Origin: Chondrus crispus
Taxonomy: Eukaryota > Rhodophyta > Florideophyceae > Gigartinales > Gigartinaceae
Direction: 5' to 3'
DNA: 64,000 nucleotides
Assembly (NCBI RefSeq): GCF_000350225.1
Contig: NW_005179121.1
Coordinates: forward strand, 62,001-126,000
Position 1 is the stretch's first letter. Every line of letters begins with the position of its first letter. The position numbers and the translations under genes are program-made. Of this stretch, positions 1 through 9,073 are shown in pieces. The notes below the pieces were generated by a model that did no database searches, had not been told where the DNA came from, and saw nothing but the letters and a program-made list of their open reading frames with translations.

Positions 1-1413
1 TCCCACCAACGCCTTGCTCCGAGATACTATTGATTCCCAGAACGCAATCGTCTGAAAGCTTTCCATTCCTATCGTGAATGCTTCTTGTCCTGCCATCATC
101 GACGGATGGGCCTTGCTGTACGCCCCCTCAGCAATCGTGCGCAGCGCCCAAGCTTTCCAGGCACTGGCACTAGCTTTTGTTCTCATGTCTTCATTCGACT
201 TTCGCACGCTCACTCCGTCCGTCAGAATGGCTGTCGCCAAAGCAAGAGTCGTTGACCTCACATATAGTCCCTTGCCCCCAATACAACTTAACCCATCCGC
301 AAGCCTTTCATACACAGAGGGGCTATAGAAAATTGTTCTGTCATACTTTCGAAGCATGTAATCGTCTACAACAAGGCCTCTGCCAGCCACTCCGAGAACT
401 GTCTCCAACTTTCTCCAGAAATCTGTTCCATAATACACTTCCCTGCCGCTGAATACACGAATAACAGGAAAAAGTGCATATGGCAGAAGTCCAAATTCCT
501 CCCATGGCGACAGGCCATACAATCGACTTATCTCTTCTTTTTCGACATCCATCATTACAAGCCGGTCGATCCATATGCGGACGTGGCTCTTTCCTTGTGT
601 TCTTGCCATAGCAATACAAGATCTCACGACCTGACTCCATCGGAAGTCATCCACGAAGTCTGAGTCCCTCTGCACTTTTCCTTGCATCAGTACACCTGAC
701 TCTTCATCAGGAGACCCGTCTGGTTTAAGGATCCTCATGCGTCTGTTAATGTTTTCGTCTTTTCCTTTATAAGACAACGCGACCAACAACGCATCGTCTT
801 CCTTCTTTCCAATTAGGTCATCATTGACTCGTTGGTAAGCTCTAATCTCGGTACGGAAGCTGTTCCAATCGCTGGGATCAAACACCTTGATGGGTCGGCT
901 GAACCCTCTCATGAAACACCCTTGAGCGGCACATGCTGACTCAACTCCCTTACGGGCCCTCACTTCCTGGAAGAGATAATCTGCTGAGGCTGTGATGGTG
1001 GTGAGATCGCTTATTTTCGTTAGGTCAACGGCATAGTTGGTTTTAGCGATACCCGAACGATCACAAACATTATAGTAAAACGCAGCGTTCCCTGTTTGTG
1101 CCATTTGTGCAGCGAGGTCTTCACTAGCATCAAATCTGCGTATGGCATTGTGGAATCGTTGCTGGGGATGATAGTTGTATCGTGCAGAAACGCGACCATA
1201 CACTTTCCAAAACTGTTTCTTGGAAAATTGCTGTACGCTGGCGACCCAATCTCGAGTGATATTAGCAAAGCGAAAGTTGGAGAGTTTCCGTGTTTTGACC
1301 ATATACAGCAGAAAATTCAGCAGGACAACCAGATAGTCCACTATTCTGCGAGGTTCAGGTGCCCAGTCAAGTTTGGTATCATCATGGCCTTCCTTGATTT
1401 CGTAATGGTCCAT
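1..1413 (-). CDS. Unidentified protein, 3' end beyond left edge (at least 471 aa)
   Basis: An uninterrupted reverse-strand frame runs from the ATG at 1413-1411 to base 1, so the stop lies outside the window. The frame is closed upstream by TAA at 1527-1525, and the ATG has a good context (AAGATGG), which is why I chose it. A 471-codon frame without a stop in DNA of ordinary composition is very unlikely by chance. The protein is soluble-looking, with no obvious signal peptide or membrane segment. I do not recognise the family. A VALSYKG segment near residue 211 followed about 70 residues later by RIWIDRL recalls the LSYxWG...WIDxxC spacing of HET-type domains, but the Cys and Trp are absent, so this is only a hint. 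Probably a host gene; no intron is evident. Confidence 0.6.
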   Translation of the reverse strand, partial: MDHYEIKEGHDDTKLDWAPEPRRIVDYLVVLLNFLLYMVKTRKLSNFRFANITRDWVASVQQFSKKQFWKVYGRVSARYNYHPQQRFHNAIRRFDASEDLAAQMAQTGNAAFYYNVCDRSGIAKTNYAVDLTKISDLTTITASADYLFQEVRARKGVESACAAQGCFMRGFSRPIKVFDPSDWNSFRTEIRAYQRVNDDLIGKKEDDALLVALSYKGKDENINRRMRILKPDGSPDEESGVLMQGKVQRDSDFVDDFRWSQVVRSCIAMARTQGKSHVRIWIDRLVMMDVEKEEISRLYGLSPWEEFGLLPYALFPVIRVFSGREVYYGTDFWRKLETVLGVAGRGLVVDDYMLRKYDRTIFYSPSVYERLADGLSCIGGKGLYVRSTTLALATAILTDGVSVRKSNEDMRTKASASAWKAWALRTIAEGAYSKAHPSMMAGQEAFTIGMESFQTIAFWESIVSRSKALVG

Positions 1414-2013
1414 CTTGAAAGGAAAGACACATGCAGGTAGGAAAAAGTCGAAGAGAATGAACCGCTTTTCGAAATATAACAAGTTTGATGCGGAGGCTGA
1501 TTGAGTTCTGTGAGGGAAGACGAATTACAAAGGGTTTCCCCGAAGGCCACTTTTAGTCTATAAGTATTGACGGGAGACCTCATGAGTTCTCCCCTGGAAG
1601 AGCCCCCTGGACGCTTAATCACGATTCACCTCTAACGAATAAAGTCCCAAAGGATGCAGTTCCAAATGGAAAGAAAGGCATGACGCAGTCTTGAGATGAG
1701 CAAGTGATGGGCCATGTGTCTTTCAGCCAACAGTCATACACTCATGAGGCGTATATAGAGAATTTTGAGGACATGGCAGTGACGGAGCAAGTCACCAGTC
1801 TTTGAGTTACTGTGGGGCATCACTACAACAACGCAAGATCAGACGAAGAAACACTGTATGAAGTCCGCAACGGATACTGTGCAGTACAAGTCCGTACCTT
1901 GAAAATGTACCAGCAGGCAGGCGAAAGACATTTCAGACCTTGCCCGTAGGCCCACTAGCATAAATTCTTTACATGTGTCTCATGATTTCTGAATTGTATT
2001 CCCTTCGATGTAG

Positions 2014-2031
2014 TATACAGTATACTGTATA
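2014..2031. repeat. 18-bp perfect palindrome
   Basis: The sequence TATACAGTATACTGTATA reads the same on both strands. It lies about 600 bp upstream of the reverse-strand gene. It may be a dimeric binding site or a simple AT-rich palindrome. Confidence 0.7.
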
Positions 2032-2156
2032 GCACACTACCACGTCCCATGGGGCATATGTATTGCAGAGAGGGTTGTATTTGATGTTTATGGCAGTGAA
2101 CCGGCTGAACACACGCGTAGCAACCTTACATTTACAGAATAATATTCTGTTTTTTG

Positions 2157-2193
2157 GACTGTTGTTGGTCTATTTTGAAGACCAACAACAGTC
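2157..2193. repeat. Hairpin, 15-bp perfect stem, 7-nt loop
   Basis: Arms 2157-2171 and 2179-2193 are perfect reverse complements (core ACTGTTGTTGGTCT) around the loop ATTTTGA. No U-run follows on either side, so I do not call a terminator. It could be the remnant of a small foldback element. Confidence 0.7.
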
Positions 2194-2222
2194 TGTACCT
2201 TCAGTCGCAACTTCCTCAAGCG

Positions 2223-2243
2223 CCCCCCCCCCCCCCCCCCCCC
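2223..2243. repeat. Homopolymer of 21 C
   Basis: A run of 21 cytosines inside a pyrimidine-rich stretch. Its length is likely to vary between individuals or reads. It inflates spurious proline/glycine frames on both strands. Confidence 0.9.
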
Positions 2244-2868
2244 GCCAACACGGACAGGTGCGGACCTTGCGCCCCGCCCATACTGTACATTTGACAGTAC
2301 GCTGTTGCATCCCGGTGCCTCGCCTTGCTGGATGTCGTCAAGAGGCCGGCCTTCCCTCCAAGCCACACTCAACCAACCCACAGTCCAGTCCCCGCATATC
2401 GCCTCTACGCCGCCTTCAACATGACAATGCCCCCGTCTCTCTATCACGGTGGCCTGTGCCTCCTCCTCCACACTCACGCTCTTGTCATGTAAAGGGCGGC
2501 TCAGCATGAGCCCCGCGCTGCTAAACAATCGTAACAGCCACTTCCCACACCTCCTCGTTTTTGGCTATGGCGTTTGCACAGCACTCATATTTGAATGTCC
2601 CGGGATGCCCTGTATAATAATGCGCCCACAAATTGTGCTACCTTTTTGAGAATCCGTACGCCCACTGTCACTCCTCTCGCCCCACCACCGTGAATGCCCT
2701 TCGACTCTTGAGGCACCAGTATGTTTGCATCTCCTCGTCTCCGGTTAAAGCATGCACACAGGCACACACATGACCATACCAGGCCGTGCCCCATAAAAAT
2801 TACGTATCATCTAAAACCAACGGTAAGCCTCTACAAGTTTGGTCATCAGAAATCTATCAGCGAACACT

Positions 2869-2890
2869 GGGCGACTCCGAAAAACATAAA
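2869..2890 (+). repeat. Left terminal inverted repeat of the Harbinger-like element
   Basis: 22 bases identical to the reverse complement of 8867-8888, preceded by the duplicated ACT. Just inside, two imperfect direct repeats containing CAAAYCCGCCGATTT-like cores (about 2903-2925 and 2952-2973) could be subterminal transposase or SANT-protein binding sites. Confidence 0.85.
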
Positions 2891-3194
2891 AACACATTTT
2901 GTGTATGCGCAAATCCGCCGATTTTGATTGAGTCGGAGGTGTTTGTGCATACACAAACCGCCGATTTGCTCTTCGTTCCCCTCCCGATGTAATTGTTCGT
3001 GCACAGACACAAACGCACATCCGCACCCACCTATACCACCCTATATCATACCATGTGCTCAAATATTTCTCTGCGATCTGTCCGATCAACCCATCCCACC
3101 CCTCGGCAACCTCATTCCTATTTCGATCTGGCCTCCCTCCACACTTTCCCTCCGTCGTATCAGCCGCTGTCCAACCCCGCAGCCCAACGTCTAC

Positions 3195-4283
3195 ATGGCT
3201 CATGTTGCCGACTCCGACGAGGAGCCGGCACCCGATATTTGTCCCCAAGCCGGCGGCTCCTTCGTCCCAGCAACAACCCCTCCTACCGTGCGCCAAGGCC
3301 GTAATGTTTACGGCTACGGCCATGCATCTCCGTCAACACGTGAGACAGACGATGAAAGTATCCAGCCGGTCTCTCTACCCGCGCGCAGTCCACCGCTTTC
3401 TTCTTGTCAAGATCCCCCCCCTTCACCTGCTTGCTACTCGCTGGAGGCTTCTCGGCGCCGTTTAAGCGTTCTTAGAGGTGTTCAGAAACGTACTCATGCC
3501 GCAAGAAAAAGGGCATCAAATGGTGCTGGGCGTGGGGCTTCATTCACAGAACAAGAACTGGAAAGCTTTTTAAACATTCTAGAGGAACACTTGCCAGTGG
3601 GAGGGGATGAGTGGGATGCAGTCACCCGCATTCACAAGACACGATACCCAGACAAGAATCGGACTACAGACTCGCTGCGCCGCAAGTTTGCGATTCTTTA
3701 CAGGAAAAAAGCCCCAACAGGAGACCCGAGAATCCCTGCTTCAGTACTGCGTGCAAAGAAGCTTAGGCAAGATATGACGTCAAGGGTAGATTTAGGAGAT
3801 GGAGACTGCAGTGATTTGGATGGAAATGGATCTGCGGAAGATATGAGGGTAGAAGAAAATAACCAATCAAACAGTCCAAGAGATGCTGACGAAGGTGATG
3901 ATGCTGAAGGCGGTATTCCTGTAAGGTCTTCGTCACCATCTACAATATCACCTGCCTTTCCAATTGTGCATAAACGATCACGCCACGGTAGTCACACCCA
4001 AGATGACGATTTGGTGGCAATTATGCAAGCTTCCCTTATAGAGGAACGCGAATTCCGGATTACTGAGCGGGAAAGGGCAGAACGGGAGCGGCAGGAGGCT
4101 CGAGAGAGGCGGGATGAAGAAGCAAGAAGTAGAGCCTATGAACGGGAGGAGGAACGAAAAAGGAGACAAGACGAACGAGATGAAGCTGAAAAACAGAGGG
4201 AGGAGTCCAGAAAAAATCGCGATGCGATTATGCAGGCCTTGATGATGTACCTGGCAAAATCGCAGCCATCAGGAGACCCGTAA
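3195..4283 (+). CDS. SANT/Myb-like DUF6818 protein of the Harbinger-like element
   Basis: The frame is open from 2928, but the first ATG is at 3195 (CTACATGGC), giving 362 aa. Residues about 115-193 match the DUF6818 family: a helical SANT-like region with the pattern E..SFL.ILEEHLP.G.DEW, then NRT.DSLRRKF..LYRKK.PTGDP. These genes sit in transposons and repeat families of oomycetes, red algae and other protists. PIF/Harbinger elements generally need such a Myb/SANT protein to bring the transposase to the ends and into the nucleus. The middle is acidic and Ser/Pro-rich. Residues about 279-349 form a charged Glu/Arg coiled coil. The ORF is intact. Its last codons are repeated downstream in a 279-bp tandem duplication. 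Confidence 0.8.
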   Translation: MAHVADSDEEPAPDICPQAGGSFVPATTPPTVRQGRNVYGYGHASPSTRETDDESIQPVSLPARSPPLSSCQDPPPSPACYSLEASRRRLSVLRGVQKRTHAARKRASNGAGRGASFTEQELESFLNILEEHLPVGGDEWDAVTRIHKTRYPDKNRTTDSLRRKFAILYRKKAPTGDPRIPASVLRAKKLRQDMTSRVDLGDGDCSDLDGNGSAEDMRVEENNQSNSPRDADEGDDAEGGIPVRSSSPSTISPAFPIVHKRSRHGSHTQDDDLVAIMQASLIEEREFRITERERAERERQEARERRDEEARSRAYEREEERKRRQDERDEAEKQREESRKNRDAIMQALMMYLAKSQPSGDP

Positions 4284-4812
4284 GATATCCACCTTGCTGA
4301 GTGGGCACATTGTCATGTGGCTGACGACCACCTCTTGCGACATCCACTCCAGCTCCTCCATCATCGTACGCACCATTTGCACCACTTGCTCATCCCTCGC
4401 CCCATTACCCACCTTCGCCCGCACTTCCCGGCAACCTCCTCTCAAAACCCATGCTGTGACCACATCAAGCAGCATATCCCCCATTCCAAGGCATGTGGCA
4501 AGTATTGCTTCATCTGTAATGCTTGCCACTTGACAAAATCGCAGCAACCAGGAGACCCGTAAAATATCCGCCTTGCTGAATGAATACAGTGTCACGTGGC
4601 TGAGAGCCACCTCGTGGGACGATCGCTCCAGCACCTCGGTCATGGCACGCACTTTTTGTGCAACTTGCTCATCCCCCGCTCCATTGCCCACCTTCGCCCC
4701 CACTTCCCCGCAACCTCCCCCCAAAACCCATGCTGTGACCACATCAAGCAACATCACCCCCCCTCCAGGTCATGTGGCAAGCATTGCTCCATTTTCAATG
4801 CTTGCCACATGA
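4255..4812. repeat. Two tandem copies of a 279-bp unit
   Basis: Copy 1 (4255-4533) and copy 2 (4534-4812) align end to end with scattered substitutions. Both start CAAAATCGCAGC and run into AGGAGACCCGTAA. The unit begins in the last codons of the SANT-like gene, so the duplication copied its 3' end and downstream sequence. The period is a multiple of three, which keeps a two-fold repetitive reverse frame open (4269-4757). I do not regard that frame as a gene. Confidence 0.85.
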
Positions 4813-4898
4813 ATTGGGAGCCCTCTACGTGTGGACGGCCGAGCGCCGCCCCCAAACCTCCTCTGCCAACAACATTCTCGCTGCTAACATGCCGCTAA

Positions 4899-6215
4899 CA
4901 TGCCCCAACTTACAAGCAACTGGCCGCCCCTTCCCACGCAACCGAACCATCGCGGAGAGTCCTCGAGCACGCACCACCGTCCTCCATCGTCGGCGCCTCC
5001 CCTTATGCCCATATCGTCGCCACTGCGCGCCTGCTCGTTTTCTCCCCTCCGCGCGGCACCGTCTTCGTCGGCGTCGTCAAGCACGTAGGCCCTGATCACG
5101 TCGGTCTTTCCGTCTTGCACGCGTTTCACGCCGTGCTTCCTCTTGAACCACTGCGCCACGTTTACGCATATGACTATCACTTTGGGGAGGACGGCCTCGT
5201 AAGGAGATGGCGCTGTGTAAACGAGACATCACCATTTAATCAACACGTCACTCTAGGGCGCCACATTCGTTTTGTAGTAGAGGGCATCAAGCCTTCCCAC
5301 ACCGGGTTTTTCCAGATTCACGCTTCGCTCAACGACGACATTCGCCGCGAAACACATCGTCCCGACGAGCCGCTCGGCGTGCAGCACCCAGATGCCCAAC
5401 TTTCCATTCCCGCCGACGATTTGCTTGACATCCACAACCAACCTACGAGCGCCAACGCTGACCTGCTGCCCAGTGGCGAGACACCTCCCGCGAAGACTGT
5501 CGATGTCTTCGCCGCTAGCAGACGCTCTTCCGGCTCCCGCGCGAGAGCTTCCGCCATCTTAGAGGACGACCCCTTCAGCTCCAACGTCTTTGGCGACGCA
5601 CTCTCGCAAAGCCCGTTTGGAACCGCCCTGCCGCCGGTCTCCACTCCATCCCCGAAAACGGGCAGGAAGAAGAAACAAAAGCACACCTCGAGCCAGCGGC
5701 ACCGCAGTAAGACAGTTTCGCCCAAGGTCGAGGCGCGGAGCGTCAAGTTCGAGCAAGTGCAGGTCGCGCTGAGGCACGACGAAGCGAACGGGGCGGCGGT
5801 GGCGAGCGCGGAGGCGAGTCAAGCAGAGGCGAGTCAAGCGGAGGCGAGTCAAGCGGAGGCGAGTCAAGCAGAGGCGAGTCATGCAGAGGCGAGCCAGGCG
5901 GAGGCGAGTCAGGCGAGCCAGGCGGAGGCGAGTCAAGCGGAGGCAAGTCAGGTCGGCGTGCTGACTCAGGCGGATGTAGTGTCTCAGACAGATGTGGCGG
6001 CACAAACTCCGAGCCAGTCCAGTCAGAAACGCAAGGAGACCAAGGAAGAGAGACGGAAAAGGCGCGAAGAGAAGCGGCTAAGAAAACAGGCCAAGAACAA
6101 GGCGGCGATGGAAGCGGCGCTGTTTGCCCAGATCGGAACGCAGGTGGATCGGCCCGGCAAAGCGGAGAACAGGGAAATAGGGTCGGACGCAGCAGCTCAC
6201 ACGGGGCAAGGCGGT
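4899..6215 (+). pseudogene. RPA43-like RNA polymerase I subunit fragment
   Basis: The frame is open from the stop at 4896-4898, but the first 200 bases contain no ATG, so the true 5' end is missing or lies across an intron. From about 5010 it reads SPYAHIVATARLLVFSP, then GVVKHVGPDHVGLSVL and HAFHAVLP. This is the signature of the OB-fold region of RPA43 (POLR1F), the stalk subunit of RNA polymerase I. The fold continues to about GFFQIHASLND (5330). After it come a Ser-rich linker, Lys-rich segments, a 15-bp minisatellite and a basic KEERRKRREEKRLRKQ tail, as in eukaryotic RPA43 tails. The frame continues to 6404, but from about 6215 it is the antisense of an RPAC1-like fragment. I therefore regard it as a captured, truncated copy inside the transposon. 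A real host gene with an unseen first exon cannot be excluded. Confidence 0.65.
5803..5952 (+). repeat. Coding 15-bp minisatellite (SQAEA repeats)
   Basis: About nine to ten imperfect copies of a 15-bp unit like GCGGAGGCGAGTCAA encode repeated SQAEA in the tail of the RPA43-like ORF. A short variant (SQ missing AEA) and a SHAEA variant show recent slippage. The repeat stays in frame. Confidence 0.9.
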
Positions 6216-6750
6216 AATCCCGTGGTCGTGCCACAACCGCAACGTCGTCATCAATATCAAACACCTTCGCCGGACATACGTTCACAAGTCTTCTCGCAGT
6301 TGCACCAACAACGCGAGTTTTCAAATTCACTTCTGGAAGCATCCTGTAACCAGCTGTCTCAACAGGGGACCACTTCGTGTGTTCCCTGCCGATGTTTTTC
6401 GTGACATCCATTTCAACATGGATTTCCTGTCCAGGCTGTAATTTACATAGCAGAATATTCTCGTGAACAGGCCTTGGTACTTCATTGCCGATGAACTTAC
6501 TTTGTTCATGACCTCCGAACGGGACATGTTCAATTGAACCGCTTAACACGCTGGAATTTTTGTACAAGACGTTAGGGGGGGCCTCACCATCTCTCGGCGC
6601 AGACGGGTTAAGCTCACACTTTGTCCGCCAGCTTAACTTCACAGTATTCGCCACTGTCACCGGTAGACCCTTTTCCCAATACTCAAAAGGCCGCGGGTCG
6701 ATCTTCAGCGGCACGAGTCCAAGGCGATGCGCCAGTTGTTCGTCGTTTTC
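6215..6750 (-). pseudogene. RPAC1-like (RNA polymerase I/III AC40) fragment
   Basis: On the reverse strand the frame opens after TAA at 6753-6751 and reads DEQLAHRLGLVPLKIDPR, then RPVHENILLCKLQPGQEI and HTKWSPVETAGYRMLPEV. This is the central part of AC40/POLR1C, whose human protein has LAHRLGL.P...DPR, IRPVHDDIL.AQLRPGQEI and HAKFSPVATASYRLLP at the same spacing. About 100 N-terminal residues are missing, and no similarity remains after VVARPRDY (about 6220), where about 100 C-terminal residues should follow. There the frame runs antisense through the RPA43-like piece. A sequence like GCGTTTAAG just upstream could be a former splice acceptor, so one internal exon may have been captured. The fragment cannot make a working subunit; the functional gene should be elsewhere. 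Confidence 0.75.
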
Positions 6751-7524
6751 TTAAACGCTTGATAGAGTTTGGTCTGTCTTCCTGTTTTTACTGTGTATAT
6801 ATATTCACATCACACAGTGACTTGCCTTTAACAGGCAGGTGAGAAGGTGAGATACCTGGAGATGCTAAGAACACAATGAGAAGGCAAAAAAAACCTGGAA
6901 ATTAAAATGGAAGCACCGGTTGCTATCAACATCCCAAGCTTTGGCATTATCCTTTGCTGCAAACATCGAGTGGTGTCGCGGGGGATGGCCCTGACATGTC
7001 CATTTCTCTACTCTCGCTCAAACCCTTCACGCGGCGACCTACCTTTCCACCCCTCTGACCGAGAGCAATATCGGCGCCACCCGCTTCGTCCTCTTCACGC
7101 TCACGCTGTCCACCCCGACCGCTACCCTCCCAGCTTTGTCCCCCGCCCTTGCCCACGTCTTGGTCACATACGGCCCCACGCGCCCCACCGCGAGCCTCCG
7201 CCCGCTCCCGATGCTGGGCGAGCCGTCCTGACAGCTCACCTCTCCCGCACACACCGCCCCCCGCACACCACCCCGCCCCTGTACAAGGGCCTGTGGGTCC
7301 TTGTGCGCACGCCCCCGCATACTTCCCACATCAAACCCCCGCTCCCTGTCTCCGGCCCGCTGCATGTCTACCCCCAAGTGACCCACCGCTACCCCGCTCA
7401 CTTGGCCCGTCACTCCCCTGTGCAGGCCACCATCGAACGCGCCGGCCACCTCTCTGCCAAGCCAGTCGCGCTGCTCGCGTGCCGCTCAGTGCTCGCGAAA
7501 TGTGTAGAGGCGAGTGGTGGCCTC
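6751..7524. other. C-rich internal region of the transposon, no identified gene
   Basis: About 770 bases with a C-rich top strand from 6990. A frame at 6995-7228 (+) is closed by TGA at both ends and reads like a real helical protein segment (STPLTESNIGATRFVLFTLT), but I cannot name it. A longer frame at 6907-8079 crosses antisense into the transposase and is Pro/His-rich, so I treat it as spurious. The stretch may be a third captured gene fragment. Otherwise I see nothing in it. Confidence 0.35.
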
Positions 7525-8688
7525 TCATACGTTTCGAAACAGCAAATGGTTCGCATCGACGCCCAGATATGGCATGTAGGTATTGAGTATCTGATTGATG
7601 CCAACCAACCGGGTTCTCAAATTGAAGAGCAAAATGGCGAGATGGAGTATGATCTTCCTCTCGCCTCGCTCCTCATAGCAAAAACGATCTTTCAATCTCG
7701 GAAAAGAGCCTTGAAAGGCTCTCATTCCCCACTCCGATGCTTGCCTGACGGATGTCGCTTGCTGCGCCTTTTGATGAACATTTCGGTCACTGCTCATTGG
7801 CATATCTTGCGCAGATTTGATAAGAAAAGGGTAGTCTCCCTTACTAAACGCAGAATCTACAACGCACGTCGCACCATGATTTTCAAATTTTTCCTCAAGT
7901 TTTCGATATACATTGCCCCATTCGGCAATAACCGAGTCATGGAGACACCCGGGAGCATTGTACGCTGCCGCGATCACTACGCCGGAAGGCACAAAAACAA
8001 GTACGTTTCCGACGTAGTGATCATGTTGCCACCCATTGTAAAACATGTTCTGAATTACACCGTTCCCGCTCTCTTGTAGATAAAGCTTCAGTCCATCCGC
8101 CATGGCATACACATCTTGAAGAAGAGAGTACTTTGCGGAAATGGCTTCTTTGTAATCACTAATCTCTTGCGCTGTGGGCATTTTAATGCGAGCTTTATGA
8201 TCAGAGTTGAGGACGCGCCTCAACAAGCGGCGACCGAATCGTAAAAATATAGAGCAAACAGAAGCAGTTATGCCTAATAGCATTGACAAGACCATACTAG
8301 AACCCCTTGTCCTGTACCAACAAAGTGTCAGAGCTAAGCAGTGGACAGCCGATAGCGACCGAGGTCTTCCCCTTCGCGTGCGCCGTCGCGGGATGACGCG
8401 AATAAATCCGTCAGAGCTGTAAGGTGTGAAGCGAAGATAAAGGGGTTCAAACAGGGGGAGGAGGTAGCGAAAAGAAGCGTGATCGAACCCGCAAAATGTG
8501 ATAAGGGATTGGTCACATCCTGAACCGAACAAAACGGCAAATGGAGATGTAGAGGGGTGTTGCAATGCACTCCTTGTTATCCGCCTGTCTCGTCGTCTTC
8601 GCCCTTCCGTGTTGAGGCGGTGACGAAAAGTGATGGTGCGTTGCCTTTTTGCGCGTTGCAACAGCAAAACAAGGAGGAGATTTCTCAT
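7525..8688 (-). CDS. Harbinger-type DDE transposase (DDE_Tnp_4-like)
   Basis: 387 aa from the ATG at 8688. The frame extends upstream without another ATG, so I chose this one. The catalytic core is recognisable: first Asp in AMADGLKLY (about residue 198), CLHDSVIAEW after it, second Asp in CVVDSAFSKGDYPFL (about 279) and the Glu in ASEWGMRAFQ (about 320). These follow the D...D-(about 40)-E layout of PIF/Harbinger and HARBI1-like nucleases, which cut and paste the element using two metal ions. The N-terminal 100 residues are basic and include a GRPRSLSAVHCLALTL helix-turn-helix-like segment. The C-terminus has the usual NLRTRLVGINQI. No stops or frameshifts are visible, so it could be active together with the SANT-like protein. 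It lies 200 bp inside the right TIR. Confidence 0.88.
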   Translation of the reverse strand: MRNLLLVLLLQRAKRQRTITFRHRLNTEGRRRRDRRITRSALQHPSTSPFAVLFGSGCDQSLITFCGFDHASFRYLLPLFEPLYLRFTPYSSDGFIRVIPRRRTRRGRPRSLSAVHCLALTLCWYRTRGSSMVLSMLLGITASVCSIFLRFGRRLLRRVLNSDHKARIKMPTAQEISDYKEAISAKYSLLQDVYAMADGLKLYLQESGNGVIQNMFYNGWQHDHYVGNVLVFVPSGVVIAAAYNAPGCLHDSVIAEWGNVYRKLEEKFENHGATCVVDSAFSKGDYPFLIKSAQDMPMSSDRNVHQKAQQATSVRQASEWGMRAFQGSFPRLKDRFCYEERGERKIILHLAILLFNLRTRLVGINQILNTYMPYLGVDANHLLFRNV

Positions 8689-8866
8689 TTGGGTATCATA
8701 GGATAGGGCGTGAAGGGGGTACCGCAATCCGTCCGCCGGCGTGCTGACACCTCACTGAGGGTGAATTGGCATTAAATGTGTCTTACACAAATTTTTGTTC
8801 ACATGCATTTCCGTGCCAAGGCACAAAATACGACACACATACACAAGGAAATTTGTGTGTACACAA

Positions 8867-8888
8867 TTTATGTTTTTCGGAGTCGCCC
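8867..8888 (-). repeat. Right terminal inverted repeat of the Harbinger-like element
   Basis: Perfect reverse complement of 2869-2890, followed by ACT at 8889-8891. Subterminal TTGTGTAYACACAA-like sequences (8840-8866) resemble those inside the left end. Confidence 0.85.
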
Positions 8889-9073
8889 ACTGTTGTATAA
8901 AAGTCCTTACAGTCTAGATGTCCTGAGCTGTAAACTTATTCCAGAGGGCATTCACTGAAGATTTGTGCAAACTCGGCCTTGCCGTTTGTTCCATTCATCG
9001 TTGGCCGTCGTTATGTCATCAACCAGGACAAACTACTGTAGCACGTGCCTGTTGTACATGTGTATAGGACCGT

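Larger units (their letters stand above)
1414..2868. other. Gene-free interval with palindromes and a poly-C run
   Basis: I see no convincing gene here. Frames are short, and the longer one at 2063-2509 is driven by a poly-C run. The interval holds an 18-bp perfect palindrome (2014-2031), a 15-bp-stem hairpin (2157-2193) and 21 consecutive C (2223-2243). It is the 5' flank of the reverse-strand gene ending at 1413 and the left flank of the Harbinger-like element. Confidence 0.6.
2869..8888. mobile_element. PIF/Harbinger-like DNA transposon carrying captured gene fragments
   Basis: Both ends carry a perfect 22-bp terminal inverted repeat beginning GGGCGACTCCG (2869-2890 and 8867-8888), flanked on both sides by ACT (2866-2868 and 8889-8891). 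A 3-bp target duplication is the PIF/Harbinger size, although the usual target is TWA rather than ACT. Inside are the two genes expected of the superfamily: a SANT-like DUF6818 protein (+, 3195-4283) and a DDE transposase (-, 7525-8688), convergently arranged. Between them lie about 3 kb of unrelated material: a 279-bp tandem duplication, an RPA43-like fragment (+), an RPAC1-like fragment (-) and a C-rich stretch. The alternative is two separate elements of one family in opposite orientation bracketing host DNA. The matching ACT and the single complementary gene pair favour one 6,020-bp element. Confidence 0.7.

Noticed and set aside
2063..2509. 148-aa plus-strand ORF
   Set aside because: It depends on the poly-C run and has no protein-like composition on either side.
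4269..4757. 162-aa reverse ORF with two internal repeats
   Set aside because: It follows from the 279-bp duplication keeping phase; it overlaps the SANT-like gene and has no family match.
5803..5952. CRISPR-like array
   Set aside because: Direct 15-bp repeats without spacers, in a coding frame; no CRISPR array exists in the window.
5743..6714. A single 323-aa reverse ORF as one intact gene
   Set aside because: Only the first 165 residues are RPAC1-like; the rest is the antisense of the RPA43 fragment and its minisatellite.
6907..8079. 390-aa plus-strand ORF
   Set aside because: Its second half is antisense to the transposase catalytic core and its first half is Pro/His-rich C-run sequence.
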